From: Woeseiaceae bacterium
GTDB taxonomy: Bacteria > Pseudomonadota > Gammaproteobacteria > Steroidobacterales > Woeseiaceae
Direction of reading: 5' to 3'
Assembly: GCA_013001045.1 (NCBI GenBank)
Contig: JABDNG010000043.1
Location: 1-51,357, forward strand
DNA length: 51,357 nucleotides
Shown here: positions 8,801 through 18,280 of the stretch, one piece after another
How the letters are laid out: every line of letters starts with the position of its first letter
Numbering within the stretch: the first letter of the stretch is position 1
Notes under the pieces: generated by a model
Told to the model about the DNA's origin: nothing
The model's input: the letters and a program-made list of their open reading frames with translations, nothing else
Database searches by the model: none
Made by a program: the position numbers and the translations under genes

Positions 8801-9928
8801 GTGGCCGACCTGGCGCTAAGTGATTATCGCCGACTGGTCGTCAAAGTCGGATCCTCGCTGCTGGTCGACGACGCGGGGCGGCTGAATCGGCAGTGGCTCG
8901 AGACGCTCGCCGACGATATCGCTCATCTGCAAGCACATAAGCACGAGATGCTGATCGTGTCGTCAGGCGCGATCGCGATTGGTAGTTCAGTGCTCGGTAT
9001 CAACAAGAAGCGCGCGCGCCTTGAAGATCTGCAGGCTGCCGCGGCGGCCGGCCAGGTACAGCTCGTGCACGCCTACCAGGAAGTGTTGGGCAAACACGGG
9101 ATTACGGCGGCGCAGATTCTGCTGACGCCCGATGACACGGAGAATCGCCGCCGCTTTCTCAATGCGCGCGGCACACTGGGTCGCCTGCTCGATCAATCGG
9201 TCATACCGATTATCAACGAGAACGACACGGTGGCGACCGAGGAAATTCGTTACGGCGACAACGATCGCCTGGCGGGCAGGGTGGCGCAGCTGGTGATGGC
9301 GGATGCGTTGATCCTGCTGTCGGACGTCGATGGCTTCTATACGGCCGATCCGGGTACCGACCCGGATGCGACACACATCCCCGAAGTGCGAGCTATCAGC
9401 GCCGAAATGCTCGCGATGGCGGGCGAGACGCGCTCCGATATCGGCAGCGGCGGCATGGCGACGAAAGTACAGGCGGCACGTATTGCCACGCACGCAGGCT
9501 GCTCGACGATCATTGCGAGCGGCGTCATCGAACATCCGTTGCGAGCGCTGTCGGCAAACGCGCGTTGCACGATTTTTCGCGCGGAGGGGACGCCCGCGAC
9601 GGCCCGCAAGCAATGGCTTGCGGGTGTGCTCGAGGTGCGCGGTGAAGTTCGAATCGATCAGGGCGCTGCGCAGGCATTGCACAGCGGCAACAGCCTCTTG
9701 CCCGTCGGCGTGGTTGAAGTGATCGGAAATTTTCGACGTGGCGACGTCGTGACCGTCGTCGGTCCGAACGGCAAGGAGCTGGGCCGCGGACTGACCGAGT
9801 ATTCCGATACAGATGCGCTGCGCTTGCGGGGATGTCAGTCGGATAAGATCGAAGAACGACTGGGCTACCGCGGCCGTTCGGTGATGATCCACCGCGATGA
9901 ACTCGTGTTATTTGATAGTGACCGTTGA
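8801..9928 (+). CDS. proB: Glutamate 5-kinase
   Basis: Phosphorylates glutamate to gamma-glutamyl phosphate, the first committed step to proline. It has 375 residues. The amino-acid kinase domain (about 8-260) starts [17 protein letters not shown] and contains the [17 protein letters not shown] and [11 protein letters not shown] segments. A C-terminal PUA domain follows (about 278-360), as in E. coli ProB. Translation begins with GTG three bases after the ilvH stop, so the genes are likely translationally coupled. No ATG lies near the conserved N-terminus. Confidence 0.95.
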   Translation: MADLALSDYRRLVVKVGSSLLVDDAGRLNRQWLETLADDIAHLQAHKHEMLIVSSGAIAIGSSVLGINKKRARLEDLQAAAAAGQVQLVHAYQEVLGKHGITAAQILLTPDDTENRRRFLNARGTLGRLLDQSVIPIINENDTVATEEIRYGDNDRLAGRVAQLVMADALILLSDVDGFYTADPGTDPDATHIPEVRAISAEMLAMAGETRSDIGSGGMATKVQAARIATHAGCSTIIASGVIEHPLRALSANARCTIFRAEGTPATARKQWLAGVLEVRGEVRIDQGAAQALHSGNSLLPVGVVEVIGNFRRGDVVTVVGPNGKELGRGLTEYSDTDALRLRGCQSDKIEERLGYRGRSVMIHRDELVLFDSDR

Positions 9929-9941
9929 CAAGACTCAGGGA

Positions 9942-11213
9942 ATGACGATTTCAAAGACAATTGCCGAGACCATGAGCGACATCGGCCGCGCGGCGCGCAA
10001 GGCGGCCGCGAAGCTCGCGACAGCGAGCAGTGATGAGCGAAACGCTGCACTGCAAGCGTCGGCTGCCGCCATTCGCAGTGCGTCGGGTGACATTGCCGCC
10101 GCCAATGCGTGTGATATGGAGGCGGCCAGGTCGAGGTCTTTAGGCGCTGCGATGCTGGACCGACTGATGCTGGACGATGACCGCATCGAGGCGATGGCGA
10201 CGGGTATGGAGAGCATCGTTGCGCTGCGCGATCCGGTTGGTCGCGTGCTCGAAGAATGGGAGCGCCCCAATGGCCTCAGGATTCAACGCGTGTCCGTGCC
10301 GCTGGGTGTCATCGGCATCATCTACGAAAGCCGACCCAACGTCACCGCCGACGCGGCCGCCTTGTGCATCAAGTCCGGCAACGCGGTCATTCTGCGTGGC
10401 GGTTCAGAGAGTTTTCATTCCAGCCAGGCGATCTACGCCTGCCTGCGTTCGGGACTGGCAACGTCAGGCCTCGAGCCCGATGCCGTGCAGATGGTGCCGA
10501 CGACGGATCGGGAGGCGGTGGGCTACCTGTTGTCCTCGATGGCGGAGTGGGTCGATGTTGTCGTGCCACGAGGCGGCAAGAACCTGATCAAACGTGTGCA
10601 GGACGAGGCGCGAGTGCCCGTCATCGGTCATCTTGAGGGAATCTGTCACGTGTACTTGCACAAAGGTGCTGATTTGGACATGGCCAGAAATATCGTAGTT
10701 AACGCCAAGATGCGCCGCACGGGTATCTGCGGCGCCGCTGAAACCGTGCTCGTCGATCGCGACGGCGCGCAGCGCACAGTCCCCGAGATCGTTGCCGCAC
10801 TGCAGGACGCCGGTTGCGAAGTTCGTGGTGACGAAACGGTCGCATCATTGGCGGCCGACGTACAAGAAGCGACAGAGGCGGACTGGTCCACGGAATACCT
10901 GGATGCCATCGTCTCGATGCGCGTTGTCGATGATATCGACGAGGCAATCGAACATGTTCGACACTATGGCTCGGGCCATACCGAGAGTATCGTGACGGAC
11001 GATGCCACCGCGGCCGAACAGTTTTTCCGGGACGTCGACAGCGCCATCGTGCTGCACAACGCGTCGACGCAGTTTGCCGACGGGGGCGAATTCGGCATGG
11101 GTGCGGAGATCGGTATTGCGACAGGGCGTATTCATGCGCGCGGTCCCGTTGGCGCGGATCAGCTGACAAGCTACAAGTATGTGGTGCGCGGCAGCGGGCA
11201 GGTCCGTCCGTAA
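9942..11213 (+). CDS. proA: Glutamate-5-semialdehyde dehydrogenase (gamma-glutamyl phosphate reductase)
   Basis: Reduces gamma-glutamyl phosphate with NADPH to glutamate-5-semialdehyde, the second step to proline, working in complex with ProB. From the ATG at 9942 it has 423 residues. The next Met at 9972 aligns with the start of E. coli ProA and is also possible, and an upstream in-frame start inside proB is unlikely. It shows the aldehyde dehydrogenase fold with YESRPNVT, the nucleotide-binding LRGGSE and the catalytic Cys in [11 protein letters not shown]. It starts 13 bases after proB. Its stop overlaps the next start as TAATG, pointing to coupled translation with glpD. Confidence 0.95.
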   Translation: MTISKTIAETMSDIGRAARKAAAKLATASSDERNAALQASAAAIRSASGDIAAANACDMEAARSRSLGAAMLDRLMLDDDRIEAMATGMESIVALRDPVGRVLEEWERPNGLRIQRVSVPLGVIGIIYESRPNVTADAAALCIKSGNAVILRGGSESFHSSQAIYACLRSGLATSGLEPDAVQMVPTTDREAVGYLLSSMAEWVDVVVPRGGKNLIKRVQDEARVPVIGHLEGICHVYLHKGADLDMARNIVVNAKMRRTGICGAAETVLVDRDGAQRTVPEIVAALQDAGCEVRGDETVASLAADVQEATEADWSTEYLDAIVSMRVVDDIDEAIEHVRHYGSGHTESIVTDDATAAEQFFRDVDSAIVLHNASTQFADGGEFGMGAEIGIATGRIHARGPVGADQLTSYKYVVRGSGQVRP

Positions 11214-12805
11214 TGTCATCTGAACGCCGACATTTCGACGTTGCGATTGTTGGTGCTGGCATTAACGGCGCAGGCATCGCAAGGGACGCGGCGCTGAGAG
11301 GTTTGAGCGTTGTCATTTTTGACAAGGATGACATGTGTACGGGTTGCTCCTGGATTTCGAGCCGACTCATACACGGTGGTCTTCGCTATCTCGAATACGC
11401 TGAGATTCCCCTCGTGTACGAATCGTTGCATGAGCGGCGTTGCCTGCGGCTTACGGCAGAGCATCTCGTCAAGCCGCTGCGAATTTGCATCCCGATCTTC
11501 AAGGGTGCTCGCCGTGGACCGCTGCTTATCCGTCTGGGGATGATCGCCTACGACCTGTTGTCCGTTGGCAAACTGGTGCCGGGACATGAAATGCTCAGTG
11601 GCGATGCGATGCGCAAAGAGGAACCGGGACTGCGCAGCGAAGGCCTCAGAGCTGCAGCACGTTACTACGACGCGCAGATAAAGTTTGCGGAGCGCCTCGT
11701 TCTCGAAAACCTGTTGTCGGCAAGGTCCGCTGGCGCCGAGGTAATGACGCATTGCGAAGTCACATCGATCAAGACGACAAACGGCACCGTCAGTGGCGTC
11801 GCGTACGTTGACAAGATCGACAATGCGACGCACGAAGTCTCGGTCGGCACCCTGGTAAATGCAGCCGGACCGTGGGTCGATCGGGTGCTGCAGACCGCGC
11901 CTGTGCGGACCGAGAGGCACATCGGCGGAACCAAAGGCAGCCACATCATCGTCGGAAAATTCGAAGGCGCGCCTCAAGATGCGTTTTATGTTGAGGCTGC
12001 GGCGGACGGCCGGCCGTTCTTTATTCTTCCCTGGAACGATCAGTACCTGATCGGTACGACTGACATTCGTTATGACGGTGATCTCGACAAGATTCGCGTC
12101 AGCGCTGAAGAGGTTGACTACCTGCTGTCAGAAACCAACCGGGTTTTCCCGGCGGCAAAGCTTGCGGTCCCGGATATTCACTATGCGTATGCTGGCGTCA
12201 GGCCGTTGCCCTTTCAGAAGGAAGGTCCGGAATCGGCGATCACGCGCCGTCACATTATCAAGGTTAACGACAAGGTCGCCGACGGCCTCATATCAATCAT
12301 CGGCGGCAAATTAACGACGTATCGAAATCTCGCCGAGCAGACGGTCGATCGCATCGCCAAACTCCGACACCTTAAACTGAACAAGTGTCAGACGCGTGAC
12401 ACGCTGTTACCGGGAGCGCCGGGTCAGGAGCGCGCCCGGGAGCAGCTTGGTGAATTGCAGCTGCTGTCGCCGGAGGGCATCGAGCGCGTGTTGTGCATCT
12501 ACGGAGGTCGTGCGTCCGCGATATGTGAATTATGCGCAAGCAACGTGGCACTGGCCGTCACGCTTGATAGTGACGTCAAGGTACTGGCGGCCGAAGTCGT
12601 ATTCGCGATACGCGAAGAATTTGCACGTTCTCTGGAAGATATTGTCTTCCGCCGCATGATGATCGGCCTGGATGCCGACCAGGGCCGTCCAATGTATCCG
12701 GCGGTCGCTGATATTGCGGCCGAAGAGATTGGATGGGATGCCGCCGAGAAATCGCGGCAGCTCGACGAACTCGTCGAATTCAGCGAATCGCTGCGCGTTA
12801 GCTAG
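11213..12805 (+). CDS. glpD: Aerobic glycerol-3-phosphate dehydrogenase
   Basis: A membrane-associated flavoenzyme oxidising glycerol-3-phosphate to dihydroxyacetone phosphate and passing electrons to quinone. The 530-residue protein begins with the FAD-binding Rossmann motif VAIVGAGINGAGIARDAALRGLSV, then the family signature SSRLIHGGLRYLE, and ends with the DAO_C-type helical domain (about 400-520). The segment CTGCSW replaces the usual ASGTSS before the signature. The ATG overlaps the proA stop by one base, so it belongs to the ilvH-proBA transcript. There are no glycerol uptake or kinase genes here. Its tail meets the next gene at a shared CTAG. Confidence 0.93.
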   Translation: MSSERRHFDVAIVGAGINGAGIARDAALRGLSVVIFDKDDMCTGCSWISSRLIHGGLRYLEYAEIPLVYESLHERRCLRLTAEHLVKPLRICIPIFKGARRGPLLIRLGMIAYDLLSVGKLVPGHEMLSGDAMRKEEPGLRSEGLRAAARYYDAQIKFAERLVLENLLSARSAGAEVMTHCEVTSIKTTNGTVSGVAYVDKIDNATHEVSVGTLVNAAGPWVDRVLQTAPVRTERHIGGTKGSHIIVGKFEGAPQDAFYVEAAADGRPFFILPWNDQYLIGTTDIRYDGDLDKIRVSAEEVDYLLSETNRVFPAAKLAVPDIHYAYAGVRPLPFQKEGPESAITRRHIIKVNDKVADGLISIIGGKLTTYRNLAEQTVDRIAKLRHLKLNKCQTRDTLLPGAPGQERAREQLGELQLLSPEGIERVLCIYGGRASAICELCASNVALAVTLDSDVKVLAAEVVFAIREEFARSLEDIVFRRMMIGLDADQGRPMYPAVADIAAEEIGWDAAEKSRQLDELVEFSESLRVS

Positions 12806-14931
12806 CGCGCCTGTTCGCGGGCACCTGGCAAGTAGCGCAATTCGATAAACAGCTCGCGGCCTCGACCCGGAAAATATCGATACGAACCAAACGCGTAGTC
12901 GGCGCGGTCGGCGACGGCCTCATCGAACAGGTTGTTAAAACGTGCCGTGACGCTCAGGCGTTGCGTTAAGTCGATCCGCGCGCGCAGATTCACGAGGCTG
13001 TGTCCCGGGTAGCGGAAGCGGTTTTCGGCGTCCAGGTAATAATCGCCGAGCGACGTCCATTGCAGGGCAAATGCCGCGTTGTTACCGGGTTCGAACACCA
13101 GTTCGGCGCTGCCCAGCCAGCGCGGCGCGCTGTCGACGTCGTTGCCGGAGACAAAAGTCTCGCCGCGCGCGGCGACGGTGTCGAAGTCATACCTGTGCCG
13201 CGCAAAACTGGCGTCTACTTCCAGCCGCAGCGATGCCACTATTTGCCAGTTGCTCGCGACTTCGACTCCCTCGTGCCGGCTGCGGCCCCCGCTGACATTG
13301 AAGCCCTCGGAATCGCGAAAGACGCTTTCACGTTTTTGCATTGCGAAGACGGCCGCGTCGCCGGACCAGCGCGCGCTGCTCCAGCGTACCCCGAATTCGA
13401 GATTATCCAGGCTCTCTGAGTCCAGGTCGGCGACCTCCTGCCCGCTTTGCAGGCGGTAGAGTTCGGTGGCCTGCGGTGCGCGAAAGCCGCGAGCAAGAAC
13501 GCCGTACAGCGAGGTATCGGCCGACAGCCGGTAATTGAACGAAAGTTTGGGCGCGACGTTGGTGAATGTATCGCTGCGACTGGCAGGCCGGGAATAGAGG
13601 CATCCGCCGAAACCACAGATCGTGCCATCGTCACGTGTATTGCCGTCAAGCATGCGGTTGTCGTAGGCATAATGCAGGTATTCGACACGCAGGCCGCCAC
13701 CCAGCGTGAGCCGCTCGCTCACGTTAACATCGACTTGTAGATAGGGTGCAACGCCGACGCTCTGCACGCTGAAATCGTAGTGTTTTCCCTGCGGCCGGGT
13801 CTCGCGCAGAAAATCCGATCCTGCAGTCGGCCCGAACTGGGTTTCTTTCAAGTACAAATCGCTCCACTCGGCGTCCACACCGGCAGTAAACTGCCGTGCG
13901 TCGGTCCCGAACGAGAACGCTGTGACGACACCGGCACTGACATGGCCGTTCTCTTCAAGCGGTTGGCCAGGCAAGAAGTGCTGCAGGAACCGCATCTTCG
14001 AGTGCCGCAGGTAAGGCCGCACATCGATATCGAGTGAGTCGGGGCCTGCCGATTTTTTCCAGAGGCCGTACAGGCGCTGGCTGGATGCATCACGGAAAGC
14101 CTCGGGATTCAAATTCTGTCGATTGAGGTTCGGATCCTTGTAGGCGTCTTCGCCGAAAATAAAGCCAGCGGTCTGCTGATCGAGGTCTGTGGCACTAAGA
14201 ACCGTCGTGAATGCAGCGTTCGATAGCGCCCAGTCCGCCGCAAGCTGCAGCTTACCCTGCCGATAGCCAGAGTCGTCGCGAAAGCCGCCATCGTCGGCGT
14301 AGAGGAGAGACCCGAAGACGGGTCTGCCTGTGTCATTCGAAAGGAAGGTTCGAAATCGCGTGAATTCGTTGGCACCCGCCTCGATCGCGACCATCGTTTC
14401 CGGTTGCTCGCCCGTCGCGGGCGTCAGAACATTGACGATGCCGTGCAAGGCATTCGAACCGTACAGCGCACTGCCGGGACCACGGATAACTTCGATTGAA
14501 CTGGCTTGCTCGGTGTGCAACTCGAACATCTGGTTGACGTTGCAAAATCCAGAAGGTCGAATCGGAATACCATCCTCGAGAAACAGGAAATCGCCACAGG
14601 AGCCGGCACCCGTGAGCACCGGGGAGCGGATGGCGGTCAGGTGTTCCTGGCCACTGCCGCGGCCAAGCCAGACGCCGGGAATACGCGTCATGAGTTCGTG
14701 AACGTGCTGATGACCGATTCCGGCAATGGCCTCGGCGCCGAGCTGAGTAATATTGCCTGCGTGTTCGCTGAGCGGTTCGCTTCGTCGGCGGCTCGTGACG
14801 ACGAGTTCTTCGATCTTATCCTCGACAGCGGCGTCGGTGGCGGGCTCGGCTCCTGGCGCCGCTGTGGGTGCGATGCAGATTGCTGCGAGCAGTACGCTTG
14901 CCGTCATCCCTGGCTGTCTGACTCCGATCAT
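12802..14931 (-). CDS. TonB-dependent outer-membrane receptor
   Basis: A 709-residue TonB-dependent receptor, in the size range of siderophore and cobalamin receptors. A signal peptide lies at about 1-28, a TonB box EELVVTSRR at 41-49, and a plug domain at about 50-175 (VIRGPGSALYGSNALHGIVNVLTP). The barrel is of the usual Rec type and ends ELFIELRYLPGAREQAR, so the last strand is followed by a nine-residue tail. Two plug cysteines (GSCGDF, GFCNVN) may form a disulfide. A minus-strand ribosome binding site GAGGG (14936-14940) supports the ATG at 14931. The gene is divergent from the patatin gene and convergent with glpD with no spacer. The ligand cannot be read. Confidence 0.92.
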   Translation of the reverse strand: MIGVRQPGMTASVLLAAICIAPTAAPGAEPATDAAVEDKIEELVVTSRRRSEPLSEHAGNITQLGAEAIAGIGHQHVHELMTRIPGVWLGRGSGQEHLTAIRSPVLTGAGSCGDFLFLEDGIPIRPSGFCNVNQMFELHTEQASSIEVIRGPGSALYGSNALHGIVNVLTPATGEQPETMVAIEAGANEFTRFRTFLSNDTGRPVFGSLLYADDGGFRDDSGYRQGKLQLAADWALSNAAFTTVLSATDLDQQTAGFIFGEDAYKDPNLNRQNLNPEAFRDASSQRLYGLWKKSAGPDSLDIDVRPYLRHSKMRFLQHFLPGQPLEENGHVSAGVVTAFSFGTDARQFTAGVDAEWSDLYLKETQFGPTAGSDFLRETRPQGKHYDFSVQSVGVAPYLQVDVNVSERLTLGGGLRVEYLHYAYDNRMLDGNTRDDGTICGFGGCLYSRPASRSDTFTNVAPKLSFNYRLSADTSLYGVLARGFRAPQATELYRLQSGQEVADLDSESLDNLEFGVRWSSARWSGDAAVFAMQKRESVFRDSEGFNVSGGRSRHEGVEVASNWQIVASLRLEVDASFARHRYDFDTVAARGETFVSGNDVDSAPRWLGSAELVFEPGNNAAFALQWTSLGDYYLDAENRFRYPGHSLVNLRARIDLTQRLSVTARFNNLFDEAVADRADYAFGSYRYFPGRGRELFIELRYLPGAREQAR

Positions 14932-15001
14932 TTTACCCTCAGCTGTTCGCGATCATTATAATCGTGTTCCTGCGACTGAATGTAATCAAAAGAGCTTCTC
15001 A

Positions 15002-17245
15002 ATGACCTATGCGATGCACGCGGCCTGCCGGCTGGCCGTACTGCTGACAATTCTCGTTCTTTCGACGGACGTTGCGAAAGCAGAGCCGAACGACCGGCCC
15101 GTCGGGGAGGGGCACGAGCGTCCGCGTGTCGGACTCGTCCTCGGCGGCGGCGGTGCGCGCGGTGCCGCTCATATCGGCGTGTTAAAAGAACTGGAACGCC
15201 AGCGAATTCCGGTGGACGTCATTGCCGGTACGAGTATGGGCGCAATCGTCGGCGGGCTCTACGCGAGTGGCATGACGGCGGCCGAACTGGAGCAGCTGGT
15301 TGGGTCGCTGGACTGGGCAGGTGCGTTGTCCGATAAATCGAATCGCGAAGACTTGAGCTTTCGGCGCAAGCAGGACGATGCGCAGTTTCCGATCGACTTC
15401 GAACTCGGGATCAGGGGCACGGACCTCGTGCTGCCGAAAGGCGTCATTCAGGGACGAAAGCTCGACCTGTTGTTGCGCGAGCTAACGCTGCGTACCTCGC
15501 ATATCAGCGACTTTGACGATCTGCCAATACCGTTCCGTGCCATTGCGTCCGACATCGAGCGCGGCGAGGCGTACGTAATGGGAAACGGTGACCTCGCGAA
15601 GTCCATTCGCGCGAGCATGTCCGTGCCGGGCGCCTTCGCACCCGTTCGAATAAAGGGACGCTTGCTGGTTGATGGTGGTCTGATCGGCAACCTTCCCGTG
15701 GACGTCATGCAACAGCTGGGCGTCGATGTGATCATCGCCGTCGATGTCGAGTTTCCGCTGTATGGCCGGGACGAACTGGGTTCCGCGCTTGCGATTTCGG
15801 AGCAGATGCTGACGATACTGATTCGCAAGGAAACGCTGCGGCAAATCGACAACCTCGGACCGCGGGACGTGTTGATCCGTCCGGAACTCGGAATCTATGG
15901 ATCCACAAATTTCGGCGATATAGCCGAGACCATAGAACCCGGCGAAGCTGCCACGCGTGCGCAGTCCGGGGCCTTGCAGCGGCTCGCAGTCGATGCGGCG
16001 ACCTATCAGGCCTACCACGCGCGCCGCACCCGCACAGCGCCGCTCGACGATGAGCTCGCGTTCGTCAGGGTGGTGCACGAGGGCAGGCTGTCACCGGCGG
16101 TGGTCGAATCGCGTCTCAGCGTCGAAGCCGGGGACCCGATCGATCCGCAGCCGCTTGCAGAGAATGCCGAAAGGCTTTACGGCCTGCAGTTGTACGAACA
16201 CGTCGGCTACAGTCTTGTTAAAGAAAATGGCCGCACGGGCGTGGAATATCGCGCAACCACCAAGAGCTGGGGACCGAATTTTCTGCAGTTCGGCGTGTCG
16301 CTGGAAGAGGACTTCGAAGGGTCGACCAATTTCAATATCAAGGCCCGAATGACACGTGCGGGTTTGAATCGGCTGGGCGCCGAATGGCGCACGGATGTTC
16401 AGCTCGGCACGGACCCGGAGCTGTTCACGGAGTTCTACCAGCCATTGAGTTTCGATTCGCGCTGGTTTGTTGCGCCTCGGATGCAGATGGCGCAATCAAA
16501 TCTCAACGCGTTTTTGTTCGATCAGACCATTGCGAGGCTGCGCCTGTCCGAGGGCGAGGCAGGCCTCGACATCGGTCGCGAGTTGGGAACGTTTGGCGAG
16601 TTCCGCGTCGGCGCCTATCGTGGTATTGGTGAAGCCCGCGTCAAGGTCGGTGACCCGGCGCTGCCGAACATCGACTTTGAGTCGGGCGGCGCGTTCGTAG
16701 CGCTGCGATTTGACACCCTGGACAATGCTCAATTCCCGCGCCACGGCGTCGAGGCGGACTTACGCTGGACGCTGTCCCGTCCTGGCTTCGGCGCCGACTT
16801 CGACTTCGATACGGTTGAGGCCGACGTGACGTCATCATGGAGTCGTGACAAGAATACGCTGCAGCTCGGCATGGCCTTTGCGACGACGCTTGAATCGGAC
16901 AACCTCGTACAGGACTACTTTCCGCTCGGTGGCTTCCTGCGGCTGTCGGGTATGGAGCGTGGCGAAATCAGCGGGCCGCACGCCGCGCTGGCGAAACTCG
17001 TTTATTACCGCAGAGTGGGAGAAACGACAGGCGGAATATTCGATACACCGGTTTACGTCGGCGCGTCACTGGAGGCCGGCAACGTTTGGCAAGCACGCGG
17101 CGATATCGATTTCGATTCGATGATGATCAACGGCAGCATTTTTGCCGGCGTCGATACGTTCATCGGTCCCGTGTACTTTGCGGTTGGCTTTGCCGAACAG
17201 GGGCGGGCCAACGTATACCTGTTTATCGGCGAACCGCCGCGCTGA
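15002..17245 (+). CDS. Patatin-like phospholipase with POTRA and beta-barrel (type Vd autotransporter, PlpD-like)
   Basis: A 747-residue protein matching the architecture of Pseudomonas PlpD: signal peptide (1-27), patatin lipase domain (about 42-245), a POTRA-like domain (about 345-430) and a C-terminal 16-strand-type Omp85/BamA-like barrel. The lipase dyad is present: GTSMG with Ser78 and DGG with Asp224, plus the oxyanion loop GGGGARG (48-54). Family knowledge says the barrel carries the lipase domain to the cell surface, where it may be released as a phospholipase A. The frame is open upstream to 14753, but that part overlaps the divergent receptor gene, and the ATG at 15002 gives a proper signal peptide. 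It ends directly against the convergent small gene. Confidence 0.92.
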   Translation: MTYAMHAACRLAVLLTILVLSTDVAKAEPNDRPVGEGHERPRVGLVLGGGGARGAAHIGVLKELERQRIPVDVIAGTSMGAIVGGLYASGMTAAELEQLVGSLDWAGALSDKSNREDLSFRRKQDDAQFPIDFELGIRGTDLVLPKGVIQGRKLDLLLRELTLRTSHISDFDDLPIPFRAIASDIERGEAYVMGNGDLAKSIRASMSVPGAFAPVRIKGRLLVDGGLIGNLPVDVMQQLGVDVIIAVDVEFPLYGRDELGSALAISEQMLTILIRKETLRQIDNLGPRDVLIRPELGIYGSTNFGDIAETIEPGEAATRAQSGALQRLAVDAATYQAYHARRTRTAPLDDELAFVRVVHEGRLSPAVVESRLSVEAGDPIDPQPLAENAERLYGLQLYEHVGYSLVKENGRTGVEYRATTKSWGPNFLQFGVSLEEDFEGSTNFNIKARMTRAGLNRLGAEWRTDVQLGTDPELFTEFYQPLSFDSRWFVAPRMQMAQSNLNAFLFDQTIARLRLSEGEAGLDIGRELGTFGEFRVGAYRGIGEARVKVGDPALPNIDFESGGAFVALRFDTLDNAQFPRHGVEADLRWTLSRPGFGADFDFDTVEADVTSSWSRDKNTLQLGMAFATTLESDNLVQDYFPLGGFLRLSGMERGEISGPHAALAKLVYYRRVGETTGGIFDTPVYVGASLEAGNVWQARGDIDFDSMMINGSIFAGVDTFIGPVYFAVGFAEQGRANVYLFIGEPPR

Positions 17246-17494
17246 CTATCGAGAAATTTTCTCGAGCACCTGTGTCGGAGAATCGGTGTTGCGGTAATAA
17301 CCGTGCCGAATCGCCATTTGCTCGAAGGCAGCATCGCGTTCCCCTTCGGTGGCGAACCAGTGAAGTCGCTCCCAGTCATCGCCGACGACGTTTCGGAGCG
17401 TGTCGCCTGCCGGCAAAGTCACGCGAATGCCGAAACTGCGTTCGCGGCCGGCTGTCTCGGGATCGACAAGATTGTGTTGATGGCAAAAGTCCAC
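17246..17494 (-). CDS. Small conserved-looking protein of unknown function
   Basis: An 82-residue protein I do not recognise, without signal or membrane segment. It contains a compact segment (GIRVTLPAGDTLRNVVGDDWERLHWFATEGERDAAFEQMAIRH region, about 22-65) that looks like a folded alpha/beta domain. It starts with GTG at 17494, and an AGAAGGAA ribosome binding site about eight bases upstream on the minus strand strongly supports both gene and start. It lies 68 bases downstream of the kinase gene on the same strand and is likely cotranscribed. Its stop abuts the patatin stop. Confidence 0.65.
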   Translation of the reverse strand: MDFCHQHNLVDPETAGRERSFGIRVTLPAGDTLRNVVGDDWERLHWFATEGERDAAFEQMAIRHGYYRNTDSPTQVLEKISR

Positions 17495-17562
17495 GGACAG
17501 ATTCCTTCTGAGCTGCTCAGCGCATGGGCAGCGCGAGTATACCGGAAGTCACGGCGAGTGCA

Positions 17563-18216
17563 TCAAGTCTGCTGCCCACGATCACCGGCTCCTTCGCGGT
17601 CCGACCAACCGAAAATCTTGCGCGTGACAAACAGGTAAACCGGCTTGAACAGCCCCATCCATGCGCGTGACAGGCCGGAGGGATTATCGAGCATGCGTCG
17701 TTCGCGTTGCGTCAGGTCGTCAGGACAATACGTTCTCTTGTGCTTGAGTAAATGTCGAATATCCTCGCGCGCAGCCATCCGAAACAGCCGCCCCCTGTTT
17801 TGCGAATGCCACGCGAGTTGAAAGTCGATGAACGCGGCCGAACCATCATCACGGACAAGCAGGTTGGGTTCCTTGGCGAGGTCGTTGTGGGCGACGCCAG
17901 CGCGGTGCATACGCCGCAGCAAACGTGCGGCGTTCAGAAAATAGGAGTTGTCGGACGGTTTTCCCATGTGCATCGGGACGCCAGCGAGGTAGCTCCGCGT
18001 GAGCCTGTCTTTGTCATAATGAATGAGAGCCGGGACGCCATCGAGTCCATCCAGTGCAGCCAGTCCCCTGGCCTCGCGTCTCAGCAGCAGGCGAGCAAGC
18101 CATCTGACCCACCAGCGCGCGGATCTCGTATCGCGCAGAATCGAGGGCTCAGCAGCTGAAGGCCGCAGCCACACCTCCCCGAACAAGTCTTTTTTCAGCA
18201 GTCGCGCATCGCTCAT
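17563..18216 (-). CDS. WaaP/RIO-like small-molecule or protein kinase
   Basis: A 217-residue protein of the lipopolysaccharide-kinase/RIO-like branch of the protein kinase fold. The catalytic loop is H110-N-D112-LAKEPN118 and the metal-binding motif is F-I-D131-FQ. The N-terminal glycine-rich loop is not typical. No signal peptide is seen. The reading frame continues upstream to 18336, but the ATG at 18216 begins a compact protein, and the longer version would run into the divergent gene. Relatives phosphorylate the lipid A core (WaaP, KdkA) or have unknown targets. The C-terminal hydrophobic stretch (LSRAWMGLFKPVYLFVTRKIFGW) suggests membrane contact. The target is not known. Confidence 0.75.
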   Translation of the reverse strand: MSDARLLKKDLFGEVWLRPSAAEPSILRDTRSARWWVRWLARLLLRREARGLAALDGLDGVPALIHYDKDRLTRSYLAGVPMHMGKPSDNSYFLNAARLLRRMHRAGVAHNDLAKEPNLLVRDDGSAAFIDFQLAWHSQNRGRLFRMAAREDIRHLLKHKRTYCPDDLTQRERRMLDNPSGLSRAWMGLFKPVYLFVTRKIFGWSDREGAGDRGQQT

Positions 18217-18280
18217 AAGGCCAAGAATACCGTGCCGCGTGCAGGGTTTCTGCAGTTGGCACTGGCGATACGGCTCGGAA

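Noticed and set aside
8987-9892. A 301-codon open frame on the minus strand
   Set aside because: Lies entirely under proB, which is unmistakable. The shadow protein is Arg/His/Ala-rich.
17251-17263. GAGAAA-T-TTTCTC small inverted repeat
   Set aside because: Lies in the coding end of the 82-residue gene, has one central base and a weak A+T stem, so it is a poor terminator.
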